Shown here in pieces: positions 9,269 to 17,683 of a DNA stretch of 52,137 nt. Below the pieces are notes generated by a model, which made no database searches, was not told where the DNA came from, and saw only the letters and a list, made by a program, of their open reading frames with translations. Origin of the DNA: Mycobacterium sp. GA-1841 (GTDB taxonomy: Bacteria > Actinomycetota > Actinomycetes > Mycobacteriales > Mycobacteriaceae); NCBI RefSeq assembly GCF_001954135.1, contig NZ_MBEQ01000062.1:1-52137 (forward strand), given 5' to 3'. The number at the start of each line of letters is the position of its first letter. The stretch's first letter is position 1. The position numbers and the translations under genes were made by a program.

Positions 9269-10978
9269 GTGACCGACACCGACTCGCCCGCACCGGCTGC
9301 CGACACCGTCGTCGAAGCTGGGGACGCACCCGCGGCCAAGCCGATGTGGTGGCTGCGCCACTACACGTTCTTCGGTACCGCGGTAGGTCTGGTGTTCATC
9401 TGGTTCTCGCTGACCCCGTCGCTGTTGCCCCGCGGCCCGCTGTTCCAGGGTCTGGTCAGCGGCGGGGCCGGCGCGATCGGTTACGGCCTCGGGGTTTTCG
9501 GGGTGTGGCTGGTGCGTTACATGCGGTCTGCCGAGAGCACTCCGCGGGCGCCGAAGTGGGCGTGGCTGACGTTGGTCGCGGTGGGCATCGTCGGCCAGAT
9601 CCTGATGATCGTCTACTTCCACAACTGGCAGGACGAGGTTCGTGATTTCATGGGCGTCCCGCGGCTCGGCTTCTGGGATCACCCGCTGACCGCGGTGCTC
9701 TCGATCGTGGTGTTGTTCTTCTTCGTCGAGCTCGGGCAGCTGGTGGGCCGGCTGGTGCGGTTCCTCGATGTGCGTCTGGATCGCTTTCTGCCGCCGCGGG
9801 TTTCGGCGGTCATCACGGTTTCACTGTTGCTCGCGTTGAGCATCGCCCTGCTCAACGGTGTCGTGGTGCGGTTTGCGATGCACACCATCAACACGACGTT
9901 CTCCGCGGTCAACGACGAGACGAGTCCGGATACCGCGGCACCGACATCGACCCTGCGGTCGGGTGGCCCACAGTCCCTGGCCACCTGGGAGTCGCTGGGC
10001 CATCAGGGCCGGATGTTCGTCTCGGCAGGGCCCACAGTGCAACAACTTTCGCAGTTCAACGGCAAACCTGCGGTCGAGCCGATCCGCGCCTACGCGGGCC
10101 TGCACTCCGCGGACGGCATCAAGGCCACCGCCGTGTTGGCCGCGCGGGAGCTGCAGCGCACGGGTGGGCTGGACCGCGCGGTGGTCGCGGTGGCCACCAC
10201 CACGGGCACCGGTTGGATCAACGAGGCCGAGGCCTCCGCCCTGGAATACATGTACAACGGCGACACAGCGATCGTGTCGATGCAGTACTCGTTTCTGCCG
10301 AGCTGGTTGTCGTTTCTGGTGGACAAGGAGAACGCGCGACAGGCCGGTCAGGCGTTGTTCGAGGCGGTCGACGAGTTGGTGCGCGCGATGCCGGAGAACC
10401 GACGCCCCAAGTTGGTGGTCTTCGGCGAGAGTCTGGGGTCCTTCGGCGGTGAGGCCCCGTTCCTGGCCCTGAACAATCTGGTGGCCCGCACCGACGGGGC
10501 GCTCTTTTCCGGGCCGACGTTCCAGAACACCATCTGGACCACGCTGACCCGTGACCGCGATCCCGGTTCACCGCAGTGGCTGCCGATCTTCGACGACGGG
10601 GAGAACGCCCGGTTCGTGGCCAGGCCGGACAACCTGGCCCGGCCCGACGCCCCGTGGGGTCATCCGCGCGCGGTCTATCTGCAGCACGCCTCCGATCCCA
10701 TCGCGTGGTGGAGCACCGATCTGCTGTTCGCCAAACCGGATTGGTTGCGTGAACCGCGTGGCTACGACGTGTCCCCGCGCATGGAATGGATCCCGGTGGT
10801 GACGTTCCTGCAGGTGTCGGCGGACATGGCGGTGGCCGTCGACGTGCCCGACGGGCATGGCCACGTCTACGTCAAGGATGTCGCCAATGCCTGGTCGGCC
10901 ATCCTGCAGCCGCCGGGCTGGACGCCGGAGAAGACCGAAAAGCTGCGCCCATTGCTGCACAGCGGCGAAAACGGCTGA
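9269..10978 (+). CDS. Membrane-anchored alpha/beta-hydrolase-family protein (Rv1069c-like)
   Basis: 569 residues. The N-terminal third holds about five hydrophobic segments (near 33-53, 62-84, 98-118, 139-160 and 178-200). The remainder is extracytoplasmic or cytoplasmic with an alpha/beta-hydrolase signature, VFGESLGSFGG, giving a nucleophile Ser388. A late HGHVY segment could supply the His. This matches the two-part actinobacterial family of Rv1069c; its substrate is unknown. The start is the GTG at 9269, nine bases after echA8, indicating co-transcription with the hydratases. A lipid or acyl-ester substrate is only inferred from the neighbours. Confidence 0.82.
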   Translation: MTDTDSPAPAADTVVEAGDAPAAKPMWWLRHYTFFGTAVGLVFIWFSLTPSLLPRGPLFQGLVSGGAGAIGYGLGVFGVWLVRYMRSAESTPRAPKWAWLTLVAVGIVGQILMIVYFHNWQDEVRDFMGVPRLGFWDHPLTAVLSIVVLFFFVELGQLVGRLVRFLDVRLDRFLPPRVSAVITVSLLLALSIALLNGVVVRFAMHTINTTFSAVNDETSPDTAAPTSTLRSGGPQSLATWESLGHQGRMFVSAGPTVQQLSQFNGKPAVEPIRAYAGLHSADGIKATAVLAARELQRTGGLDRAVVAVATTTGTGWINEAEASALEYMYNGDTAIVSMQYSFLPSWLSFLVDKENARQAGQALFEAVDELVRAMPENRRPKLVVFGESLGSFGGEAPFLALNNLVARTDGALFSGPTFQNTIWTTLTRDRDPGSPQWLPIFDDGENARFVARPDNLARPDAPWGHPRAVYLQHASDPIAWWSTDLLFAKPDWLREPRGYDVSPRMEWIPVVTFLQVSADMAVAVDVPDGHGHVYVKDVANAWSAILQPPGWTPEKTEKLRPLLHSGENG

Positions 10979-10989
10979 GCCGCCAGCTT

Positions 10990-11358
10990 TTACACCTGAG
11001 AAGCAGCCACCAGCGCATGGTAACCGCCGACCACATCGGTGGACCGGTGCAGGCCGAGATCCAGCAGCGCGGCGGCGGCCAGGCTCGAGGTGTAGCCCTC
11101 CGAGCACAGGATCACCCAGTAGACGTCGTCGTCGACCGCCTGCGGGATTCGCGCGTCGCTGGTCGGGTCGCAGCGCCACTCCAGCACGTTGCGCTCGATG
11201 ACCAGCGCCCCGGGCACGTCGCCCTCGGCGGCGCGCTGCGCGGCCGGACGAATGTCGACGAGCACCGCGCCGGAGTCCAAGGCGGCGGGCAGGTCGGCGG
11301 CCGGCAATCGGTGCAGGCGGGCGCGCGCCTGTGCCAGCACGTCGTCGATGCGGCTCAT
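10990..11358 (-). CDS. Rhodanese-like sulfurtransferase
   Basis: Single-domain rhodanese of 122 residues. The LVDIRPAAQR segment (33-42) is the CH2A-type strand and CSEGYTSS (85-92) is the active-site loop with Cys85 as sulfane-sulfur acceptor. The six-residue CSEGYT loop suggests thiosulfate or polysulfide chemistry rather than phosphatase activity. The ATG sits two bases after the stop of the cysteine dioxygenase gene, with an AAGGA site inside the end of that gene, so the two are translationally linked. The same pair (Rv1065-Rv1066) occurs in M. tuberculosis. A role in handling sulfur from excess cysteine fits the pairing. Confidence 0.88.
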   Translation of the reverse strand: MSRIDDVLAQARARLHRLPAADLPAALDSGAVLVDIRPAAQRAAEGDVPGALVIERNVLEWRCDPTSDARIPQAVDDDVYWVILCSEGYTSSLAAAALLDLGLHRSTDVVGGYHALVAASQV

Positions 11359-11360
11359 CT

Positions 11361-11885
11361 CTATCCTTCCGGCGCGTCGGTGAGCTCGGTGCGGTTGCGG
11401 CGCAAGGTGTTCTGCGGCGTCACCTCGTAATAGGACATCGCGGTCAGCGGCGGTGAGTAGGCGTGCACGCTGACCGTCGGGGCACCCACGGTGATCGGCC
11501 CCGGCGCCTTCACCACGTCGTGCACCCAGCCCAGCGGGAACGCCGCCTGATCCCCGGCCGACAGCCGGCGATACCGCAACAGTTCACCGTCCCAACGTGT
11601 TTCGGCCAGTTCACCGGACACGACGGTCAACGCACCCAGGGAGCCGCCGTGATCGTGCAGTTCGGTCGACTTGTCGGGCACCCAGCTGATCAGCCAGACC
11701 TCGACCTCGTCGTCACCGGACAGCCGGGTGTACCACCGGTCGTCGCGGGGCAGTTTTCGCAGGAACCGGTCGTAGCGGCCGGACAACACGTCGTCGGCGG
11801 CGCGGTCGGTGATGTGCAGCAGGTCGGGCAGTCGCAGCCGCGTCGGTGCGGAGACGGCAGGAACGGACGTAAGGGTGGACAGCAT
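11361..11885 (-). CDS. Cysteine dioxygenase
   Basis: Cupin-fold non-heme iron enzyme that oxidises L-cysteine to cysteine sulfinate. The 174-residue protein has the metal motif HDHGG (His77, His79) and His122 (GWVHDV), the three-His facial triad of thiol dioxygenases. A His-Ala-Tyr-Ser segment at 141-144 may give the second-shell residues. The ATG at 11885 has a GGAG site. A 14-codon reading frame with a Cys-Cys pair lies 45 bases upstream on the same strand, arguing for cysteine-dependent control. The rhodanese gene follows at once. Another thiol substrate, such as 3-mercaptopropionate, cannot be excluded. Confidence 0.88.
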   Translation of the reverse strand: MLSTLTSVPAVSAPTRLRLPDLLHITDRAADDVLSGRYDRFLRKLPRDDRWYTRLSGDDEVEVWLISWVPDKSTELHDHGGSLGALTVVSGELAETRWDGELLRYRRLSAGDQAAFPLGWVHDVVKAPGPITVGAPTVSVHAYSPPLTAMSYYEVTPQNTLRRNRTELTDAPEG

Positions 11886-11930
11886 CGGAAGAACTCCAGA
11901 GGTGACGACGGAACAGGTCGGACGGGCGCG

Positions 11931-11975
11931 CTAGCGAGCCCGACAACACTCCTGGAATCCGGTCCCTTCGGTCAC
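11931..11975 (-). CDS. Cys-Cys leader peptide upstream of the cysteine dioxygenase operon
   Basis: A 14-codon frame from GTG (11975) to TAG (11931) encodes M(V)TEGTGFQECCRAR, with two adjacent TGT codons at 11943-11948. An AACACT hexamer ends seven bases before the GTG, fitting a leaderless transcript. The stop codon lies in an inverted repeat (GGGCTCGC with GCGCGCCC, 11924-11941 region), placed so that ribosome stalling at the Cys codons could change RNA folding. Polycysteine leaderless short ORFs acting as cysteine-responsive attenuators are known upstream of related genes in M. smegmatis. This one has only two Cys codons. The function here is inferred. Confidence 0.65.
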   Translation of the reverse strand: MTEGTGFQECCRAR

Positions 11976-11991
11976 GGCGGCCAGTGTTGCA

Positions 11992-11997
11992 TAGATT
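11992..11997 (+). promoter_or_regulatory. -10 box for a leaderless lpqV transcript
   Basis: TAGATT ends exactly seven bases before the lpqV ATG (12004), so the transcript should start on the A of the start codon. The box overlaps the upstream part of the divergent promoter for the Cys-Cys leader, so the two promoters may compete. Confidence 0.65.
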
Positions 11998-12003
11998 GGC
12001 CCC

Positions 12004-12462
12004 ATGCGCAGTTACAGGTGGACCTCACGCTTGACCGCCGGCACCGTCGTCGCCGCCGGGCTGAGCCTGCTGATCGGATGCTCGACGCAGGCCGGCAAGG
12101 AGCAACCGACGGAATCCACGGCGCCGTCCCCCCAGGCCACCACGACCGGCGAAGCCCCACCCCCGACGGCCAAGCCGGGCGAGGTTGCGGTCTCCCCCGG
12201 CGGGGTCACCACTGCGGTCGGCGCCGACGCGCAGTCCACCGAAGAGGAGTACTTCCAGGCCTGTCATGCCGCGAAGATCTGGATGGAGGGCAAGGGCGGG
12301 GACCTCAAGGCCCAGATCGAGCCGTATCTGGCGAGCGTGCAAGCGCCCGACGCGGTACCGGGTCCGGGGACCTACAACGTGGCCTGGGCCGAGCTCGAGC
12401 CGGGCCGTCAGGCCGCCGTCATCGTGGCGGCACAAGCCGCGGCCGACGAGCTCTGCAGCTAG
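12004..12462 (+). CDS. lpqV: Lipoprotein LpqV
   Basis: 152-residue exported lipoprotein. It has a positively charged start (MRSYRWTSR), a hydrophobic core and the lipobox LLIGC, with Cys26 as the lipidated residue. A Pro/Thr-rich linker (about 28-75) leads to a small globular C-terminal domain of about 75 residues with Cys at roughly 91 and 151 that could form a disulfide. The ATG is at leaderless distance from TAGATT. Position and size match Rv1064c (lpqV) beside the dioxygenase/rhodanese pair. Its stop shares the CTAG tetranucleotide with the stop of the convergent SulP gene. Function unknown. Confidence 0.83.
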   Translation: MRSYRWTSRLTAGTVVAAGLSLLIGCSTQAGKEQPTESTAPSPQATTTGEAPPPTAKPGEVAVSPGGVTTAVGADAQSTEEEYFQACHAAKIWMEGKGGDLKAQIEPYLASVQAPDAVPGPGTYNVAWAELEPGRQAAVIVAAQAAADELCS

Positions 12463-14159
12463 TTCGAATCACGCTGCGGTAAATCCCCACCCCGGTCCGC
12501 CACCCACGCCCGGCCGCGCTCGACCGCGATGTCGAGTGCGCCGAAGATGCGGTCGGTCGCGGGCACGATGCCGTCGTCGCCAAGAAGGTCGTCCAGCCCA
12601 CCGCGACGCAGCACCTCCGCGGTGCCCGGATTGACCCCGGCGATCATCAACCTGCCATGGTTGGCCGCCAACTGCCCGGCCCATCGGCGCAGCGCCTTGA
12701 TCGTCACCGACGACGGCACATCGGGCAGGGCGCGCAGGCTGAGCACGACCACGGCGTTCTCCGTGCCCTCAGCCCGCGGCCAGGTTTCATCGATGCGGGC
12801 CACCTCGGCGAACAGCCCGACTCCGGCGTAGTGCAGCACGGTGACGTCGTCGCCGGCGCACCGCTGCGGCACCGGGCCTTCCTGCCAGCCACCGTCGGGC
12901 GAGGGGGTCAACGCCACCAGTTGTGCCGTCTCGGCGGCCTTGGCGCAGTAGAGCACCAGTGAGGTGATCACGCCGATCAGGATCGCGGTGTGCAGCGGCA
13001 GCTGTGTGGTGGCCGCGAAGGTCACCAGCATGGCCAGCGCCGAGAGCGGCGCGACCCGCAGCACCAGCTTGATGTCGGGCAGCCGGCCCACCACCAGCTC
13101 GGCGCCGATCACCAGGATCAGTCCGCCGATGACCGCCATCGGGATGATCTCGGCGGCCGACCCGGCCACCAGCACCAGCACTGCGAGCCAGATTCCGGCG
13201 AAGATGCCGGCCCACCTGGTCTGCGCGCCCGCCGAGGTGGCCACCCCGGTGCGCGACAGGGAGCCGCCGGCCGGCAGCGCGCCGAACATCCCGCCCGCCA
13301 CGTTGGCCGCGCCCTGGGCCAGGAAGTCGCCGTTCATGTTGGTGCGGCTGCCGTCCGGGTTGGGTACCGCAGCCGAGATTCCGGCAGCCTGGGCCAGCGC
13401 GACGAGTGCGACGGCGACCCCGCCGACGAGCAGCTCCGGCATGGCGGCGAAGTTCGGAACGGTCACCGGCGGAAGCGCATTGGCGATCGAGGCGATGTCA
13501 CCGACCGTTTCGACGTCGATGTGCGCGACGGCCACGATCGCAGTGACCACGACGAGGGCCAGCAAGGTCGCAAACGATTCGAGCGGTTTGACGAAGCGGA
13601 ACACCGCCCACACCGCGACGGTACCCAGCGAGACGGCCACGGCCGCCGGTTGCCACAGGCCGATGTGGGCTAACGAGTCGACGAACTTGCCGATCGTGTT
13701 GCCGCTGTCGGGTTTGTAGCCCGTGGAGTCGCCGAGGACGCCGGCGATGATCTGCAGGGCGATGCCGGTGGAGAAACCGGTCATCACGGCGTTGGACACG
13801 AAATTCATGATCGAGCCGAACCGCAGCAGACCGAACACCAGCATCACCACACCGACCACGACGGCCAGAGCGGCGACGTTGGCCGGGTCCTGCGGATCCA
13901 GCCCGGCCTCTTTGAGGACGCTGCGCGACGTCAGCGCGATGGCACTCGTCAACGTGGTCACCATCAGCACCGTGCGGGCGAACAGTGACCCGATGATGCC
14001 GGGGACGACGCCGGCGTAGATGCCGGTGACCGGGTTGAAGCCGCCGATGCTCGCGTACGCCATGCCTTCCGGGATGGAGAACAGGCCCGTCACCAGCCCG
14101 GCGATCACATCGCGGGGCTTGGGGCGACCCAGCTTTCGGGCGAACGACGGCGCTCCCAC
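12459..14159 (-). CDS. SulP-family anion transporter with STAS domain
   Basis: 566-residue secondary transporter of the SulP (SLC26-like) family, which moves sulfate, bicarbonate or related anions. The N-terminal family signature (RDVIAGLVTGLFSIPEGMAYA, from about 16) is followed by ten or more hydrophobic segments up to about 420. A cytoplasmic STAS domain fills the last 120 residues (VVVLSLRALPDVPSSVTIKAL and following). The GTG start has a GGGAGGG site. It is absent from the matching M. tuberculosis locus as I recall it. An arylsulfatase gene lies upstream on the same strand, which favours sulfate as substrate, but the sequence alone does not decide this. Confidence 0.87.
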   Translation of the reverse strand: MGAPSFARKLGRPKPRDVIAGLVTGLFSIPEGMAYASIGGFNPVTGIYAGVVPGIIGSLFARTVLMVTTLTSAIALTSRSVLKEAGLDPQDPANVAALAVVVGVVMLVFGLLRFGSIMNFVSNAVMTGFSTGIALQIIAGVLGDSTGYKPDSGNTIGKFVDSLAHIGLWQPAAVAVSLGTVAVWAVFRFVKPLESFATLLALVVVTAIVAVAHIDVETVGDIASIANALPPVTVPNFAAMPELLVGGVAVALVALAQAAGISAAVPNPDGSRTNMNGDFLAQGAANVAGGMFGALPAGGSLSRTGVATSAGAQTRWAGIFAGIWLAVLVLVAGSAAEIIPMAVIGGLILVIGAELVVGRLPDIKLVLRVAPLSALAMLVTFAATTQLPLHTAILIGVITSLVLYCAKAAETAQLVALTPSPDGGWQEGPVPQRCAGDDVTVLHYAGVGLFAEVARIDETWPRAEGTENAVVVLSLRALPDVPSSVTIKALRRWAGQLAANHGRLMIAGVNPGTAEVLRRGGLDDLLGDDGIVPATDRIFGALDIAVERGRAWVADRGGDLPQRDSN

Positions 14160-14194
14160 GGATCAACCCTCCCACGAATGCCTGCGCCGTGGGC

Positions 14195-14290
14195 GATACT
14201 GCGAACGTGCGCGCGCCGGGAATCCTTCCGTATCAGCGGGAGTGGCTCCGCGCCGACGTGCTGCCCGCCGTGGCGGCCGGGTGCTGCTGA
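14195..14290 (+). pseudogene. Remnant of the 5' end of a second SulP-type gene, with its promoter
   Basis: A GTG at 14207 opens a 27-codon frame ending in TGA (14288-14290). It contains YQREWLRADVL, close to the N-terminal SulP signature (a YQRRWLRGDVLAG-type segment occurs in Rv1739c). Homology stops after about 23 codons; the last two codons before the stop are TGC TGC. A GATACT box (14195-14200) sits at leaderless distance from the GTG. The remnant is on the strand opposite to the intact SulP gene. I read it as a truncated transporter gene. The alternative is a short regulatory ORF with a Cys-Cys end, but no gene follows it on this strand. Confidence 0.5.
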
Positions 14291-14316
14291 CGCTACGTCG
14301 ACGAAACCGCGGACGA

Positions 14317-16647
14317 CTAGTCCCGCGACATCGCCGCGGCGAAATGCCTTTCCACATCGATGTAGGCGTCGTCCGCGACGTCGAACACCACCTTGACGAT
14401 CCGGCCGCCGGTGTAGTCGAACGGGCCGTTGTAATCGGTGGTCACCGGATCGGAACTGTCGTACCCGATGCACAGGCCCTCACCGCACAACGCGTAGTGG
14501 CCCGACATCGTCCGTATCTCCTTGCCGGCCGACGCGGCTTCGTCGAGGTACAGCGTCGCGTTGCCATAGGACTCGCCGTGCTCGCCGCTGCGCACTTTCG
14601 TGAAGTCGACCCCGATGATGTGGCGTCCGGCCGCAGGCAGGGGCGCCTCGAGGACCTGCATCGGAGCGATACCCAGGAAGTTGTTGACGTAGCGAACCTT
14701 GCCGTCCTTGACGTAGAGCGCGTGCCCACCGAACCGAGAGCCCTGCGCGAAGATCACGCCCTGGGTCCCCGGTTCCACCTCGACGTCTGCCAGCACCTTG
14801 AACGAGACCGCGTGGGTGTTGGCCGCGGACCGCTCGGGAACCGGGCTGGTTCCCGGGTAGTAGACATACTGGCCGCTCGGTGAGACCGGTACCTGGAACT
14901 CCAGCGCGAGGAACTTCTTCAGGTCCTCACCCGTGGTGCCAAGGTCGTTGAGAGGCAACACATTGTTGGCCTTGGCCTCACTCATCCACAGGTCGGCGAG
15001 TTCGACGACCTTATCGGGATACTGCGCCGACAGATCGTGGGCTTCTGCGCGGTCGACATCGGTGTGGTACAGCTGCCAGTGGTCTTTGTCGAAGTTGCCC
15101 AGTCCGCTGATCGGCCCGTGCTCGGTGACCGCCTTCCAACCTTGGTGCCAGATACCGCGCTGACCGTGCATCTCGAAGTACTGAGTTTCCTTGTGCGTCG
15201 GCGCAGTGGCGTCATCGAACGAATACCGCATCGATACCCCCGAAAGTGGATGCTGCTGTACACCGTTGACGACGTCGGGCATCGCAACACCACAGCATTC
15301 GAGGATGGTCGGCACGATGTCGGTGCAGTGGTGGTACTGTCCGCGGACCTCTCCGCGGGACTTGATGCCCTTGGGCCAGCTGATCACCAGCGGGTCGCAC
15401 ACCCCGCCCTGGTAGGTGTAGCGCTTGAACATCTTGTACGGCGTGGAGAACGCCACCGCCCACCCTGTCGGGTAATGGTTGTAGGTGTTCGGCGTGCCCA
15501 ATTCGTCGATCAGCGCGAGGTTTTCCGCCATGTCGTCGGGCCAGCCGTTGAAGAACTTGTTCTCGTTGACCGAACCGTTCGGACTGCCCTCCCCTGATGC
15601 GCCGTTGTCCGAGGCGTAGATGACCAACGTGTTGTCCAGTTGTCCGGATTCCTCCAGATAGTCGATGATCCGCCCCACTTGGGCGTCGGTGTATTCGGAG
15701 AAACCGGCGAAGACCTCGGCCATCCGGGAGAACAGCCGCTTCTCGTCGACGCTCAGCGAGTCCCACGGGCGTACCGAATCGCCTTCGGCGAAGGTGCCCG
15801 ACGGCATCGGATTCAGCGGTGTCAGCTCGGTGCCTTCCGGCAGGATGCCGCGTTCGATCATGCGGGGCAGGACCCACTCCCGGTACGCCTCATAGCCGTC
15901 GTCGAACATGCCCTTGTACTTGTCGATGTAGTCCTTGGGAGCGTGGTGCGGGGCATGGTTGGCACCCGGGCAGAACCACAAATACCACGGCTTGCCCGGT
16001 TCGGTCTGCCGGGAATCCTGCAGGAACGAGATTGCCTTGTCCGCCAGGTCTTTCGACAGATGATAGCCGTCCTCGGGACCATAGGGCTGATCGATGTAGT
16101 GGTTGTCTTCGGCCAATGACGGGAACCACTGGTTGGTTTCACCGCCGATGAAGCCGTAGAACCGGTCGAAGCCTTGGGCCAGTGGCCATTCCTTCTTCGA
16201 CCCGCCGGCAGTCCAGGCGTCGATCGGCACGTTGTGGTTCTTGCCTACCCAATACGTGCCGTAGCCGGCATCGCGCAGCACGGACGCGATCGTCGCATTC
16301 GACGGCGGTATGTGCGAGCTGTAGCCGGGAAACCCGCTGGCGGCTTCGGATATCGATGCGAAGCCGTTGAGGTGGTGGTTACGACCGGTCAGAAACGTAG
16401 AGCGGGTCGGCGAGCACAATGCCGTGGTGTGCCACTGGCTGTAGGTCAGTCCGTTGGCTGCCAGCCGGTCCAGCGTCGGCATGTTCACGCGGCCGCCGTA
16501 GGTCGACCATGAGGCACAACCCGTGTCGTCGTAGAGCACCACCAGAACGTTGGGCGCGCCGTGGGCCGCCGGCTTGGCGGTGAACGCGCTCCAGTCGGGC
16601 GTCGAGTGACGGATGTCCAGATCGATGGTGCCCTTGAACTCAGCCAT
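14317..16647 (-). CDS. Arylsulfatase (type I, formylglycine-dependent)
   Basis: Sulfatase that hydrolyses aryl (or other) sulfate esters, releasing sulfate. From the ATG at 16647 the protein has 776 residues. VLYDDTG (about 37-43) supplies calcium-binding aspartates, and CSPTR at 78-82 is the formylglycine signature, with Cys78 oxidised and Arg82 as partner. A SDNGASGEGSPNG segment near the middle gives the second metal motif. No Sec or Tat signal is evident. Length and motifs fit the AtsA/AtsD type of mycobacteria. The open frame continues 17 codons upstream to 16698, but the ATG at 16647 follows GGGG and starts the family-typical MAEFKG. Upstream of SulP on the same strand: a plausible release-and-import pair. 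Confidence 0.9.
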   Translation of the reverse strand: MAEFKGTIDLDIRHSTPDWSAFTAKPAAHGAPNVLVVLYDDTGCASWSTYGGRVNMPTLDRLAANGLTYSQWHTTALCSPTRSTFLTGRNHHLNGFASISEAASGFPGYSSHIPPSNATIASVLRDAGYGTYWVGKNHNVPIDAWTAGGSKKEWPLAQGFDRFYGFIGGETNQWFPSLAEDNHYIDQPYGPEDGYHLSKDLADKAISFLQDSRQTEPGKPWYLWFCPGANHAPHHAPKDYIDKYKGMFDDGYEAYREWVLPRMIERGILPEGTELTPLNPMPSGTFAEGDSVRPWDSLSVDEKRLFSRMAEVFAGFSEYTDAQVGRIIDYLEESGQLDNTLVIYASDNGASGEGSPNGSVNENKFFNGWPDDMAENLALIDELGTPNTYNHYPTGWAVAFSTPYKMFKRYTYQGGVCDPLVISWPKGIKSRGEVRGQYHHCTDIVPTILECCGVAMPDVVNGVQQHPLSGVSMRYSFDDATAPTHKETQYFEMHGQRGIWHQGWKAVTEHGPISGLGNFDKDHWQLYHTDVDRAEAHDLSAQYPDKVVELADLWMSEAKANNVLPLNDLGTTGEDLKKFLALEFQVPVSPSGQYVYYPGTSPVPERSAANTHAVSFKVLADVEVEPGTQGVIFAQGSRFGGHALYVKDGKVRYVNNFLGIAPMQVLEAPLPAAGRHIIGVDFTKVRSGEHGESYGNATLYLDEAASAGKEIRTMSGHYALCGEGLCIGYDSSDPVTTDYNGPFDYTGGRIVKVVFDVADDAYIDVERHFAAAMSRD

Positions 16648-16687
16648 GTACCCCAGTCTGGTATCCCCGAGCCGCGGGTGCACCACA

Positions 16688-17683
16688 ATGGACCACATGC
16701 GAGTTGCCCTTGCCCTCGGCAGTGGTGGCGCCCGCGGCTACGCGCACATCGGGGTGATCGACGAGCTGCAGGCGCGGGGATACGAGATCGTCGGGGTGTC
16801 CGGCTCGTCGATGGGCGCCCTGGTCGGTGGCCTGCATGCGGCAGGCAAGCTCGATGATTTCGCCGAGTGGGCGAAATCCTTGACCCAGCGGGCGGTGCTG
16901 AGGTTGTTGGATCCCTCGATCACCGCGGCCGGCATCCTGCGTGCCGAGAAGATCCTCGACGCGGTCCGCGACATCCTCGGCGACGTCGTCATCGACGAGC
17001 TGCCCATCCCCTACACCGCGGTCGCGACGGATCTGATCGCCGGTAAGTCGGTGTGGTTGCAACGCGGCCCGGTGGATGCCGCGATCCGCGCGTCGATCGC
17101 CATCCCCGGTGTCATCGCCCCGCACGTGCTCGACGGCCGCCTGCTCGCCGACGGCGGCATCCTCGACCCGCTGCCGATGGCGCCGATCGCGGCGGTCAAC
17201 GCCGACCTCACCATCGCCGTCAGCCTGGCCGGTAGTGAGTCGGGGGGTCGGGAGATGCCCAGGGGCCCAGAAGACAGAGGCCCAGAAACGAAGGACACCG
17301 ATCCTCGTCCCACCGCGGAATGGCTGAATCGGTTGTTGCGCAGCACGACTGCGCTGTTCGGCAGCAGTGGCGACCCCGACGGTGACGCCGGGGAGGACGC
17401 GGACGACGCCGAGAGTCAGCTCGTCGACAGCGCGAAGGAAGTGCCGGTACCCAAGTTGGGCAACTTCGAGGTGATGAACCGCACCATCGACATCGCTCAG
17501 GCCGCGCTCGCTCGGCACACGTTGGCGGCGCACCCGCCCGATCTGCTGATCGAGGTGCCGCGGTCGGCGTGCCGCAGCCTGGATTTCCATCGGGCCGCCG
17601 AGGTGATCGACATCGGCCGTGTGTTGGCCGCTCAAGCTCTCGACGCTCGCGACGACGCCGAGCCACCCGCGCTACCCGAGTAG
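16688..17683 (+). CDS. Patatin-like phospholipase (Rv1063c-like)
   Basis: Ser-Asp dyad hydrolase of the patatin family, of about 331 residues. GSGGARGYAH (11-20) forms the oxyanion loop, GSSMG (39-43) carries the nucleophile Ser41, and ADGGILDPLPM gives the catalytic Asp. An acidic, low-complexity insertion (PDGDAGEDADDAESQ) lies near two thirds of the length. ATG 16688 is chosen; ATG 16697 would give MRVALALG. It is divergent from the arylsulfatase, with only 40 bases between the starts. Its last 12 bases overlap the end of the next, convergent patatin gene. Likely a cytoplasmic or membrane-peripheral lipase; substrate unknown. Confidence 0.86.
   Translation: MDHMRVALALGSGGARGYAHIGVIDELQARGYEIVGVSGSSMGALVGGLHAAGKLDDFAEWAKSLTQRAVLRLLDPSITAAGILRAEKILDAVRDILGDVVIDELPIPYTAVATDLIAGKSVWLQRGPVDAAIRASIAIPGVIAPHVLDGRLLADGGILDPLPMAPIAAVNADLTIAVSLAGSESGGREMPRGPEDRGPETKDTDPRPTAEWLNRLLRSTTALFGSSGDPDGDAGEDADDAESQLVDSAKEVPVPKLGNFEVMNRTIDIAQAALARHTLAAHPPDLLIEVPRSACRSLDFHRAAEVIDIGRVLAAQALDARDDAEPPALPE

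Noticed and set aside
11886..11975. SAM or other riboswitch upstream of cysteine dioxygenase
   Set aside because: The region is too short for a SAM riboswitch, and the Cys-Cys ORF gives a simpler explanation.
14020..14883. 287-residue plus-strand open frame across the SulP start and arylsulfatase end
   Set aside because: Low-complexity Arg/Gly-rich shadow of the two minus-strand genes; only the 27-codon SulP-like segment in another frame is meaningful.
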